Under the pieces are notes generated by a model that saw only the letters and a list, made by a program, of their open reading frames with translations, ran no database searches and was not told where the DNA came from. Shown one piece after another: positions 23,647-30,965 of a DNA stretch of 64,000 nt. The position numbers were made by a program, and so were the translations under genes. Positions within the stretch are counted from its first letter, which is position 1. The number at the start of each line of letters is the position of its first letter. The stretch comes from JAPULR01 sp963665075 (lineage in GTDB: Bacteria > Chloroflexota > Dehalococcoidia > Lucifugimonadales > GCA-2712585), in assembly GCA_963665075.1 (NCBI GenBank), contig OY762063.1:2604001-2668000 (forward strand), read 5' to 3'.

Positions 23647-23805
23647 TTTGGCTACGGGGCGATTGAACTCGACGGCGATTCGCTTGTCATGTACCTGTGA
23701 TGTGCTCCAATTGCGCTTACGTAAATGTATGATTGTAGGCGTGTGTCAGTCACCTGATACTGGCTACTCGTTCTGCATTCAGTTGGAATCGCCCCGTTAG
23801 CCAAA
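23647..23805 (+). ncRNA. Retron msr-msd RNA
   Basis: The ends are an inverted repeat: a1 TTTGGCTACGGGGCGATT (23647-23664) and a2 AATCGCCCCGTTAGCCAAA (23787-23805), fully complementary except for one bulged base. The base after a1 is G23665, the natural candidate for the branching guanosine. The inside starts with two short hairpins fitting msr: GAC.GCG/CGC..GTC near 23671-23688 and GTAC/GTGC with a 7-nt loop near 23691-23705. A longer msd-like stem follows (TGCGCTTAC near 23712 with GTAGGCGTG near 23735) and then GTCAGT/ACTGGC near 23746-23765. The RNA lies 36 nt before the RT gene, as in known retrons. Boundaries of the reverse-transcribed part are not determined. Confidence 0.8.
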
Positions 23806-23841
23806 AATTCTATTGGCCCCATCAGGCTTTGAGGTTCCTCT

Positions 23842-24915
23842 GTGCCAAGTCTTTCTTCGTCACTGCGACCAGAGTGGGTCGACTTCTCTCAAAGGCAGAT
23901 CCGCAATCGTTACCGGAAGCTGAGGTCTCTGCAAGATCTTGCTGACTTTTGGCGTGTTAAGCCCTCACAACTCAGCTATTATGCTTTTCGCGTTGATAAG
24001 AATAGAGTATACAAGACATTTAGTGTCCCACGAAGAAATGGAGGTCAAAGACAAATAGAGGCTCCAAGGCGTACGCTAAAATATCTTCAGAGACTCATGC
24101 ATGAGTCTTTGTCAATCATGTATGGGGCTCATCCATCTGCTCACGGATTTTTGTCCGGACATTCTATCGTCACAAATGCAAGGAGACACCGGAATAGTCA
24201 GTATATCCTCAACACAGATTTGGCCAACTTTTTTCCTAGCATTACAAGAAAGAGGATCTATGGAAGATTAACTGCGGCACCGTACTTGCTGTATAGAAAT
24301 GTTGCCAATGTAATTGCTGCGTTGTCTACCAACGCTCATTCCCAATTACCACAAGGAAGCCCATCGTCACCCGTTCTCGCCAATATTGTGGCGTCTGAAT
24401 TGGATGCTGATCTTGCTAGCCTCTGTAGGCCTTTTGGCTGTAGGTATACACGGTATGCGGATGATATAACTGTGTCTTGTCCGAGAGGTGAAATGCCGCC
24501 TCAAATTGCTAGGTATCCTAATGCCCATGGAACGAGTCAGGTAGTTCTGGGGGATGCATTGGTAGATGTTATTGAGGGTCATGGATTTCAAATTAATTAT
24601 CGCAAGACGAGACTACAAAGTTGCAGGACAAGGCAAGTGTGTACAGGGTTGGTTGTTAATGGTGATAGCATCTCTCCTCCGCGCCCATATATTCGACGTT
24701 TGCGGTCATTGATTCATCACTGGCAGAAAAAAGGATGGGAACATGCCGCTCACATACTTAGTTCAAAAGAGAATCGTTCTCTACTCACTGACAGGCATGC
24801 TCTTCTGAATCACGTAATTGGAAGAATTGGTTACTTGAAAATGGTACGTGGTCAAAACGATCCTGTAGCCCTTCGACTTGAGCAGACAGTGTCTTCAATA
24901 CCGCCAAATTTCTAG
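23842..24915 (+). CDS. Retron reverse transcriptase
   Basis: 357 residues. Retron-specific NAxxH motif as NARRH (112-116). First catalytic Asp in YILNTDLANFFPS (126). QGSPSSPVLAN (171-181), the catalytic YADD (205-208) and the thumb/domain Y motif CTGLVVN (267-273), matching the retron VTG motif with Cys for Val. The enzyme should copy msd from the msr-msd RNA, primed by the 2'-OH of the branching G, giving an RNA-DNA hybrid that holds the effector in check. GTG start at 23842, 36 nt after a2. Composition is AT-richer than the flanks, pointing to horizontal transfer. The next gene starts 13 nt after the stop. Confidence 0.92.
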   Translation: MPSLSSSLRPEWVDFSQRQIRNRYRKLRSLQDLADFWRVKPSQLSYYAFRVDKNRVYKTFSVPRRNGGQRQIEAPRRTLKYLQRLMHESLSIMYGAHPSAHGFLSGHSIVTNARRHRNSQYILNTDLANFFPSITRKRIYGRLTAAPYLLYRNVANVIAALSTNAHSQLPQGSPSSPVLANIVASELDADLASLCRPFGCRYTRYADDITVSCPRGEMPPQIARYPNAHGTSQVVLGDALVDVIEGHGFQINYRKTRLQSCRTRQVCTGLVVNGDSISPPRPYIRRLRSLIHHWQKKGWEHAAHILSSKENRSLLTDRHALLNHVIGRIGYLKMVRGQNDPVALRLEQTVSSIPPNF

Positions 24916-24928
24916 GAGATTGGAAATC

Positions 24929-25915
24929 TTGACGGTACATTCTAATTTGCATTTTTCAGTGCATACTGCGAATTCCGCAAAAGGATTCCTAGACTACCTA
25001 CTACCAAGCGCGGATCATTGGAAATCAGCCCGACGTGGCGAATTGGCCTATCGTGGACAGGCATGGAGCGAGTGGCTGCTTGTTCCAAAGGCGTTTCGCT
25101 CTAGCATGATGCGTATGAATGCTTCTGATTTACCGGCCGGACAACCAACTCGCGTCCTTTCCCAAGCAATCGCGGAATTTGATGAAGTCCAGCAGTTTGT
25201 GAAGGCAGCTGACGCGGCAGGGCTTGAGGTTACTGAATCAGGCAGAAGATTCCTTATGCAAGAGGGCCCGGAACGTATTTTGGGCGATTCCAATTGGGAG
25301 CACAGGTGGCCAACAGAAAATCTTTTGGAGATTCTTGCTTTAGCACAACATCATGGCGTCCCAACTCGTCTCCTAGATTTTACTGAAGATCCCCTAGTTG
25401 GCGCCTTCTTTGCGGCAGAATCTGCGTGGAACTGCATGAAAGGTCAGAGCAGTCAGGAAGAAGACGACACCTTTCTCGCTGTCTGGGTGGTAGATTTGAG
25501 ATTCGTTCAGTCCGTTAACCGGATAGGTGGTCGATACCCCGAGAGGATCGGGGAGGTTCGAGTTCCGAGAGCAAATAACACGTACTTACATGCGCAATCA
25601 GGATTCTTCCTCTATGATAGGGGAGCTAACGATGTGATGAGATTTGAGAAATCGCTGTCGCTGGAAAAAGCGATATCAAATCGATCTCGATTCTGGCACA
25701 GAGACAATCGGCTAAAAGAACGGCAAATTACTCAAACTTGGTTCGACGAAATTCCAGTCCGACAAGTTCTCCTCCGTAGAAGTCTTACTCGTCAACTATT
25801 AGGGGAACTTGAAGATCGTGGGTTAACGAAAGCATTTCTAATGCCCAGCCTGGACCGTATTGTGGAATCTCTGGATTTTCAGAGGAGCATTGGACCACGC
25901 AAAATATCTTATTAA
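24929..25915 (+). CDS. FRG-domain protein, probable retron effector
   Basis: 328 residues from TTG 24929, with AGGAG 24914-24918 about 10 nt upstream; TTG 24920 is the alternative. FRG features: ELAYRGQAWSEWLLVPKAFR (the F/Y-R-G-Q signature, 41-44) and EILALAQHHGVPTRLLDFTE followed by DPLVGAFFAAESAW (134-167), the 'QHhGlPTRLLDxTxxPlvAxxFA' core. The C-terminal half has no motif I recognise. The biochemical activity of FRG domains is not established to my knowledge. It is the only other gene in the retron transcript, in the position normally taken by the toxic effector, and has the same AT-rich composition. I infer an abortive-infection effector released when phage disturbs the msDNA-RT complex. 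Confidence 0.8.
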   Translation: MTVHSNLHFSVHTANSAKGFLDYLLPSADHWKSARRGELAYRGQAWSEWLLVPKAFRSSMMRMNASDLPAGQPTRVLSQAIAEFDEVQQFVKAADAAGLEVTESGRRFLMQEGPERILGDSNWEHRWPTENLLEILALAQHHGVPTRLLDFTEDPLVGAFFAAESAWNCMKGQSSQEEDDTFLAVWVVDLRFVQSVNRIGGRYPERIGEVRVPRANNTYLHAQSGFFLYDRGANDVMRFEKSLSLEKAISNRSRFWHRDNRLKERQITQTWFDEIPVRQVLLRRSLTRQLLGELEDRGLTKAFLMPSLDRIVESLDFQRSIGPRKISY

Positions 25916-25976
25916 GTACGCCTACTATGTCGTAGGGGTGGGTTTGACGTAGTAGTTAGGGGTATGACTGAGATTT

Positions 25977-27551
25977 ATGTGGAGTCTTGTGAGTAGATTT
26001 TTGTGTAGGTTTGGGGTTTTGGTGGTTGGGGTTGTTGCGGCTGTCGTCGTAGGGTGCTCAGGCATGGAGGATGGGGAGCCGTCGGGTGAATCGGCGCAGG
26101 TGAGGACTATCGCGCCGACGTCGGTGGTGACGCCAGGGGCTAGTATCGAGCCTACTAGGATTCGGGCTACCCAAACGGCATCTACGACTCCCTTGGCAAC
26201 TCCGGGGGTGGGGTATGATTCTAGGGGGAATATGTTTCGGTTGTTTTCGGGGGAGGGGCATGACCCGGAGGAGACGCTGGAGGCGATTGAGCTTGCGGTC
26301 GTCAATCGGGACAGGTCGATGGTTCCGGCGTTGATTGAGATGCTTCGGTTCTTCGAGGACTATGTGCACGCCATCGAGGCGCGGAAGGCGCTGACGGCGA
26401 TTACGGGGCGGGTGGTCGTGGGAAACGAGGGGTCGTGGAGCAGTTGGATGGAGTGGCTGGTCAACGAGGGGGAGGAGTATCGTCCGCCCGTCGGATACCT
26501 GGAGTGGAAAATCGGGTTGATGAGTCTGATTGACGCCAGGTTCGAGGGGTTTCTGGCGCCGGCGGCGGAGGGGTCTCGCGTCAACGTGTTTGAGATTGTG
26601 TGGGGAGGCGTGGAGCCGGACGTGATTCCGGACCTGCGGAGCGCGCCGGTGGTTTCGGCGGAAGAGCAGGACTATCTTCAGCCGGGGGACCGGGTCTTCG
26701 GGGTGTCGATCAACGGGGAGCATCGGGCGTATCCGCATCGCATCGTGAACGCGCATGAGATGGCGAACGACGTGTTGGGGGGCGAGCCAATCGTCCTGGC
26801 GTATTGAACGCTGTGCGGAAGCGGAATCGTGTATTCCGCGAAGATAGACGGGGAGGCGACCACTTTCGGAACGTCGGGGTTGCTGTATCGGAGCAACAAG
26901 GTGATGTACGACCGTCTGACGAATTCGTTGTGGAACCAGTTTACGGGGGAGCCGATAATCGGGCCGCTGTGGGATTCGGGGGCGCGGTTGGAGTTTTTTC
27001 CGACGTTGGTGACGACGTGGGAGGAGTGGGTGTCGCTTCATCCCGATACGACGGTGCTGGACATCGAAACGGGGCATTATCCGGCGTCGTACTACCTTCC
27101 AGAAGGGCACCGGGAGGCTATCTATTACGATTACTTCAACTCGCCGGGGACGATGTTCGCGGTTCCTGACCGGGATGAGCGGCTTGGGACGAAGGAGGTG
27201 GTGTTGGGAGTGGAGGTGAATGGCGGCTACAAGGCGTATCCGGTGGCGGCTTTGGAGAAGGAGCGGGTTGTGAATGACGTGGTGGGAGGCGAGGGGGTGG
27301 TGGTGTTGGGGTCGTCGTCGGCGAGCCAGGGGGCGAGGGCGTATTTTCGGGGGGAGAGGGTGTTTGTGGAGGCGGTGGGGGTTCCGTCGGCGGTTGCGGA
27401 TGGGGACGGGGGGATATGGCGGGTGACGGAGGAGTTTCTGGTGAACGCGTCGGATGATTCGGAGAGGCTGGCGCGGATAGCGGCGCATACGTCGTTCTGG
27501 TTCGGGTGGTTCCAGTTCCACGGGGACACGGAGGTTTATGGGGGACGTTAG
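25977..27551 (+). CDS. DUF3179 lipoprotein, probable selenoprotein with in-frame TGA (Sec277)
   Basis: 524 codons read through one TGA at 26805-26807. The N-terminus has a signal and lipobox VVAAVVVGCSG. Residues about 85-140 are a helical repeat-like region (EAIELAVVNRDRSMVPALIE). The DUF3179 domain follows from about 205: FGVSINGEHRAYPHRIVNAH, EPIVLAY-U-TLCGSGIVYSA, TTFGTSGLLYRSNKVMYDR, TNSLWNQFTGEPIIGPL. The family consensus at the TGA is Cys (YCPLC), so U277 and C280 form a UxxC pair. Both halves are in the same frame and equally conserved, and a SECIS-like hairpin follows the TGA. A Cys-to-stop mutation is the alternative. Function is unknown; extracytoplasmic and possibly redox-active. 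Confidence 0.8.
26808..26839 (+). promoter_or_regulatory. Bacterial SECIS-like hairpin after the in-frame TGA
   Basis: GCGGAAT (26821-26827) pairs perfectly with ATTCCGC (26833-26839) around the loop CGTGT. The apical loop starts 20 nt after the TGA and has G in its second position. Both fit the bacterial SECIS rules I know (loop 16-37 nt from UGA, G in the first two loop bases). Confidence 0.65.
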
Positions 27552-27918
27552 GGGGCGTTTGGGTTGGGTACTTGTGCAGGGAAGCGACAGGTGGTAAAAC
27601 TATGACAATGGTGTGTCGTTTCAAGTTGCGACGAAACTTTAGCGGAATGACTTATTCATGCGGATATTATGAAAAAGAAGCATCGTATTTGTAGCGAAGA
27701 AACCCCGCTCCTGGATTCCCGCTTTCGCGGGAATGACGTAGGTGGGGGCGGGAATGACGAAGTAGGAGGGCGGGAATGACGGAGGGAAGTGCGGGAATGA
27801 TGGGAAAAAGTGGGAATGATGGCACTGGTTGGGGGATGCTCGCTTCCCGCTCGACCCTTCGACAAGCTCAGGGTGAGCGGGTATAGTTGGGTAAAGCAGC
27901 GTTAATGAGTAGGGGAAT
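27552..27918. repeat. 367-nt spacer with palindromic repeats
   Basis: It holds CTGGATTCCCGCTTTCGCGGGAATGACG (about 27711-27738), several GCGGGAATGA partial copies to 27820, and a TCGACCCTTCGACAAGCTCAGG unit (27849-27880). No gene or promoter stands out. Confidence 0.65.
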
Positions 27919-29700
27919 TTGACGACACCTTCGGTGCAGAATCCGCGGTACGAGGCTGAGGAGAATCCGCCGCTGCGGGCGTCTCTGGGCTATGGGGCGC
28001 AGTTCAGTCTGATTGCGTCGGCGACGCTGTTGGTGACGCCCATCGTGGTGGCGAAGGCGTCGGGGCGGGACGACGAGTATCTGGTGTGGATGGTGTTCGC
28101 GTCGCTGCTGGTGGCGGGGATTTCGACGCTGATTCAGGTGAGGAAGTTCGGATTGGTGGGGACGGGGTCGATGTTGCCGATGTTCACCGCCGCCTTCTCC
28201 ATTCCCTTCTGCATAACGGCGGTGTCGGACGGCGGTCCGGCAACGCTGGCGGCGCTGGTGCTGGTGTGCGGAATCGGGCAGCTGATCATCGCCAGATGGC
28301 TGTTTCTGCTTCGTCGAATAGTCACGCCGGTGGTGGGCGGAACGGTGCTGATGATACTGTCGATAACCTTGGCGTCGGTGGTGCCGAGACTGCTGCCTGA
28401 AGCGACGGACGATAACTCGTTGGGGGCGCATCTGGCGGCGTTGACGGCACTGGCGGTGATTTCGGCGCTCATCCTGCGCGGCTCCGCCGTGGTGCGGCTT
28501 TGGGGGCCTGTAATCGGCATAGTCGCGGGCTGCGCGGTGGCGGCGGGTTTCGGGATTTATAACGCCGACGCAATTTTGGACGCGGCTTGGATCGGGATAC
28601 CGGGGCAGTGGCCGGGGTTGGGGCTGCCGCCGATTGTGGCGGGATTCGGGGTGTCCTTCTGGACGCTGCTGCCGGCGTTTCTGTTCCTGAGCATGGTGAT
28701 TTCCATACAGGCGAACGGGGAGTGCATCGCACAGCAGCGGGTGTCGCGGCGGGAAGGTCGTGCGGTGGACTTTCGGGAGGTGCAGGGAGCGATGACCGGC
28801 ACGGGGGTTACGAACCTGATGGCGGGCGCGGCGGGAACGGTGCCTTACATAATCAGCCCGGCGGCGGTGTCGTACACGCAGACGACGGGGGTGGCTTCGA
28901 GGAGGGTGGGGTACGTCATCGGGGCGTTGTTCATCATGGTGGCGTTTCTGCCGAAGGTGTCGGCGGTGTTCAGTTCGATTCCCGGGCCGGTGATGGCGGG
29001 ATTTCTTATCGTGTTGAGCGCGTATCTGTTCATCGACGGGGCGCGGACGGTGATGCAGAGCGAGGAGAATCGGGCGCGGATAACGGTGGCGGGGGTGTGC
29101 TTCTGGATTGGGGCGGCGTTCCAGTTCGGGCTGTTCTCGCTGCCGGACGTGGGGCCGGTCTGGTCGACGCTGGTGCAGAGCGGAATCACGACGGGCGGGG
29201 TGGCGGCGATAATCATGATTCTGTACCTGGAGTTCACCAATCCGCGGCGGATGCGGTTCCAGTCGCAGTTGGATATCGAAGTGCTGCCGGAGCTTAACGA
29301 GTTTCTGGCGAAATTCGCGGACCGACGGGGTTGGGATACGGCGATGAAGGAGCGGTTGAGCGCGGTGGCGGAGGAGACGCTGCTAACGCTTTCGCCGCTG
29401 GACCTGGAGGCGTTTATGGCGGAGGATGAGGATTCGGAGGAGGATGAAGGAGAGGCGGAACCGGGTCGTCAGCTGGTGGTGCTGGCGTCGAGCGACGGGC
29501 CGGTGGCGACGCTGGAGTTCATCGGAGGCGCGGGGGACGAGGATAACATGGAGGACCGGCTGCGGCAGCTTCAGCAGTATGACGAGGAGACGCCGGTGGA
29601 GCAGGAGCTTTCGCTGCGGATGCTGCGGGCGTATGCGACGTCGGTGCGGCATCAGCAGTTTCACGGAACGGACATCATCACGGTCCGCGTGGAGCCGTGA
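27919..29700 (+). CDS. NCS2-type purine/uracil permease-like protein with C-terminal regulatory domain
   Basis: 593 residues. The first 440 or so form about 12-14 membrane helices of the NCS2/UraA superfamily: FSLIASATLLVTPIVVAKAS, VGTGSMLPMFTAAFSIPFC, PVVGGTVLMILSITLASVV, the family repeat around SIQANGECIAQQRVSRREGR, MAGAAGTVPYIISPAAVSYT and SIPGPVMAGFLIVLSAYLF. After the membrane part comes a soluble domain (about 455-593): LNEFLAKFADRRGWDTAMKE, VAEETLLTL, an acidic stretch, and LSLRMLRAYATSVRHQQFHG. It is shared only with the paralogue at 55660. It faintly recalls an RsbW-like ATPase fold lacking the N-box Asn; that is inference. TTG start with AGGGGA. The substrate may not be a nucleobase. 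Confidence 0.75.
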   Translation: MTTPSVQNPRYEAEENPPLRASLGYGAQFSLIASATLLVTPIVVAKASGRDDEYLVWMVFASLLVAGISTLIQVRKFGLVGTGSMLPMFTAAFSIPFCITAVSDGGPATLAALVLVCGIGQLIIARWLFLLRRIVTPVVGGTVLMILSITLASVVPRLLPEATDDNSLGAHLAALTALAVISALILRGSAVVRLWGPVIGIVAGCAVAAGFGIYNADAILDAAWIGIPGQWPGLGLPPIVAGFGVSFWTLLPAFLFLSMVISIQANGECIAQQRVSRREGRAVDFREVQGAMTGTGVTNLMAGAAGTVPYIISPAAVSYTQTTGVASRRVGYVIGALFIMVAFLPKVSAVFSSIPGPVMAGFLIVLSAYLFIDGARTVMQSEENRARITVAGVCFWIGAAFQFGLFSLPDVGPVWSTLVQSGITTGGVAAIIMILYLEFTNPRRMRFQSQLDIEVLPELNEFLAKFADRRGWDTAMKERLSAVAEETLLTLSPLDLEAFMAEDEDSEEDEGEAEPGRQLVVLASSDGPVATLEFIGGAGDEDNMEDRLRQLQQYDEETPVEQELSLRMLRAYATSVRHQQFHGTDIITVRVEP

Positions 29701-29713
29701 GGCGGGCGTTTCT

Positions 29714-29749
29714 TTGAGTCAGGGTTGACATATTGGTATACTAGGTATC
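29714..29749 (+). promoter_or_regulatory. Promoter and operator candidate for the GYD-domain gene
   Basis: TTGAGT (29714-29719), a 17-nt spacer and TATACT (29737-29742). The near-palindrome TATACTAGGTATC (29737-29749) covers the -10 and start region and matches 11 of 13 bases of the GATACTAAGTATC site at 45872. The regulator is unknown. Confidence 0.45.
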
Positions 29750-29771
29750 ATTGCAAGACAGGAGGGAAAGC

Positions 29772-30092
29772 ATGGCTAAGTTCTTGTTCCAGGCGGACTA
29801 TACCCCGGCGGGGATTGCCGGACTTCGGAATGAAGGCGGGAGCGGGCGTCGCGATATGTTCGAGAATATGTTTGCGAAGTTGGGGGGAAGCCTTGAGGCG
29901 TTTTACTATGCCTTTGGCGCGGATGATCTGTACATGATTGTGGACTTGCCGGACGATGCCGCAGCGGTGGCAGCTTCGTTAGCGGCGTCGGCTGCAGGGG
30001 CGATCAGCTTCCGGGCGATAGTGTTGATAACGCCGGAGACGGTTGACGAGGCGGTGGGTCGGGAGGTTGACTACTCGCCGCCGCAGGCTTAG
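29772..30092 (+). CDS. GYD-domain protein
   Basis: 106 residues from ATG 29772, with AGGAGGG 8-9 nt upstream; the in-frame ATG at 29751 lacks such a site. MAKFLFQADYTPAGIAGLRN, then LGGSLEAFYYAFGADDLYMIVDLPDDAAAV and the closing strand ISFRAIVLITPETVDEAV. This is the GYD domain (a ferredoxin-like fold related to the ABM and EthD groups). Function is unknown; it probably forms a homodimeric barrel. A single-gene transcript behind its own promoter. Confidence 0.85.
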   Translation: MAKFLFQADYTPAGIAGLRNEGGSGRRDMFENMFAKLGGSLEAFYYAFGADDLYMIVDLPDDAAAVAASLAASAAGAISFRAIVLITPETVDEAVGREVDYSPPQA

Positions 30093-30561
30093 GGGGGCAG
30101 ACGCGGTCCCTGTCACCCTTCGACAAGCGCAGGGTGAGCGATGGGGGATGGGCTCCTGCTTTCGCGGGAGCAAGAGGAAAGATTGGGCGGTTCGCGAACT
30201 GCCCCTACGCGTTGGGCTTGGTGGCAGTTTTTCATCCACATCCCTTCGGCAGGCTCTTCGACAAGCTCAGGACAGTCTCAACCTTCTTCCATCGAAGGGA
30301 TGGGAGAAGATGGATTCCCGTTTGCACGGGAATGACGGGAGGGGCGTTCGTCCTTTGACGGGTTCAGGGTGAGTAGAAGGTTAGCGTCAAGAGGACGGAT
30401 TTGAAACCCGCCCCTTAGGTGTTGGTCTGTGGGAATGGGCGTCATATGGGGACGCTCCTACGGGTGACAAGGTAGGCGGCGCATATTGCATAGCATTCGC
30501 TGGGCGACGTGGATGAGCGGAAGTAATTCAGGCAACCAGGTTTAAGCGGAGGAGGGTTGCG
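30093..30561. repeat. 469-nt spacer with repeats, upstream of crcB
   Basis: It contains a CCCTTCGACAAGCGCAGGGTGAGCG unit (about 30116-30140), a GCTCCTGCTTTCGCGGGAGC palindrome (about 30150-30170), a CGGTTCGCGAACTGCCCC unit, a TTCGACAAGCTCAGGACAG unit (about 30258) and GATTCCCGTTTGCACGGGAATGACG (about 30311-30336). The last 80 nt before crcB are unique. I looked there for a fluoride riboswitch and did not find its consensus. Confidence 0.65.
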
Positions 30562-30960
30562 TTGATTGTCTTGGCGGTAGGCATGGGAGGTCTGGTTGGG
30601 GCGGTTCTGCGGTATATGGCGGCAAGTTGGGTGCAGGGATCCTTCGGGGGCGGCGGGTTTCCCTACGGCACTCTTGCCGTTAACGTGGTTGGTTGTCTGG
30701 CCATCGGCGTTATTGCCGGATACGCCGAGGTTCGGAGGCCGTTAGGCGTCGAAGTCCAGGCATTTCTGCTGGTTGGCGTACTTGGCGGATTTACAACTTT
30801 TTCCGCTTTCGGCATGGAGACGATAAACCTGGTTAGAGATGGGGAGTATCTCGCAGGAGCGGCTAACGTGGCACTACAGATGACTCTGGGGTTGGCCGCC
30901 GTGGCGGTGGGGCTGCGACTGGCGCAGTGGGGCTTCGACAGGCTGGCGGCGGGGCAGTGA
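30562..30960 (+). CDS. crcB: Fluoride channel Fluc/CrcB
   Basis: 132 residues, four membrane helices. The family signatures are all present: GGLVGAVLRYMAASWV (GxxGAxxRY), FPYGTLAVNVVGCLAIGVIAG (GTxxVNxxGC), VGVLGGFTTFSAFGMET (GGxTTFSTF, with TTFSAF) and the last helix LGLAAVAVGLRLAQW. It forms a dual-topology homodimer that lets fluoride leave the cell. TTG start with GGAGGAGGG just upstream. Only one copy is seen, consistent with homodimer action. Confidence 0.92.
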   Translation: MIVLAVGMGGLVGAVLRYMAASWVQGSFGGGGFPYGTLAVNVVGCLAIGVIAGYAEVRRPLGVEVQAFLLVGVLGGFTTFSAFGMETINLVRDGEYLAGAANVALQMTLGLAAVAVGLRLAQWGFDRLAAGQ

Positions 30961-30965
30961 AGTTG

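Noticed and set aside
26805..26807. Treating the TGA as a simple nonsense mutation and calling two pseudogene halves
   Set aside because: The position coincides with a conserved Cys, the frame is intact on both sides and a SECIS-like hairpin follows. Mutation or sequencing error remains possible and is stated in the feature.
30480..30561. Fluoride riboswitch before crcB
   Set aside because: I looked for the GGnGAUG...CUGAUG pseudoknot consensus and did not find it; the region has no clear fold.
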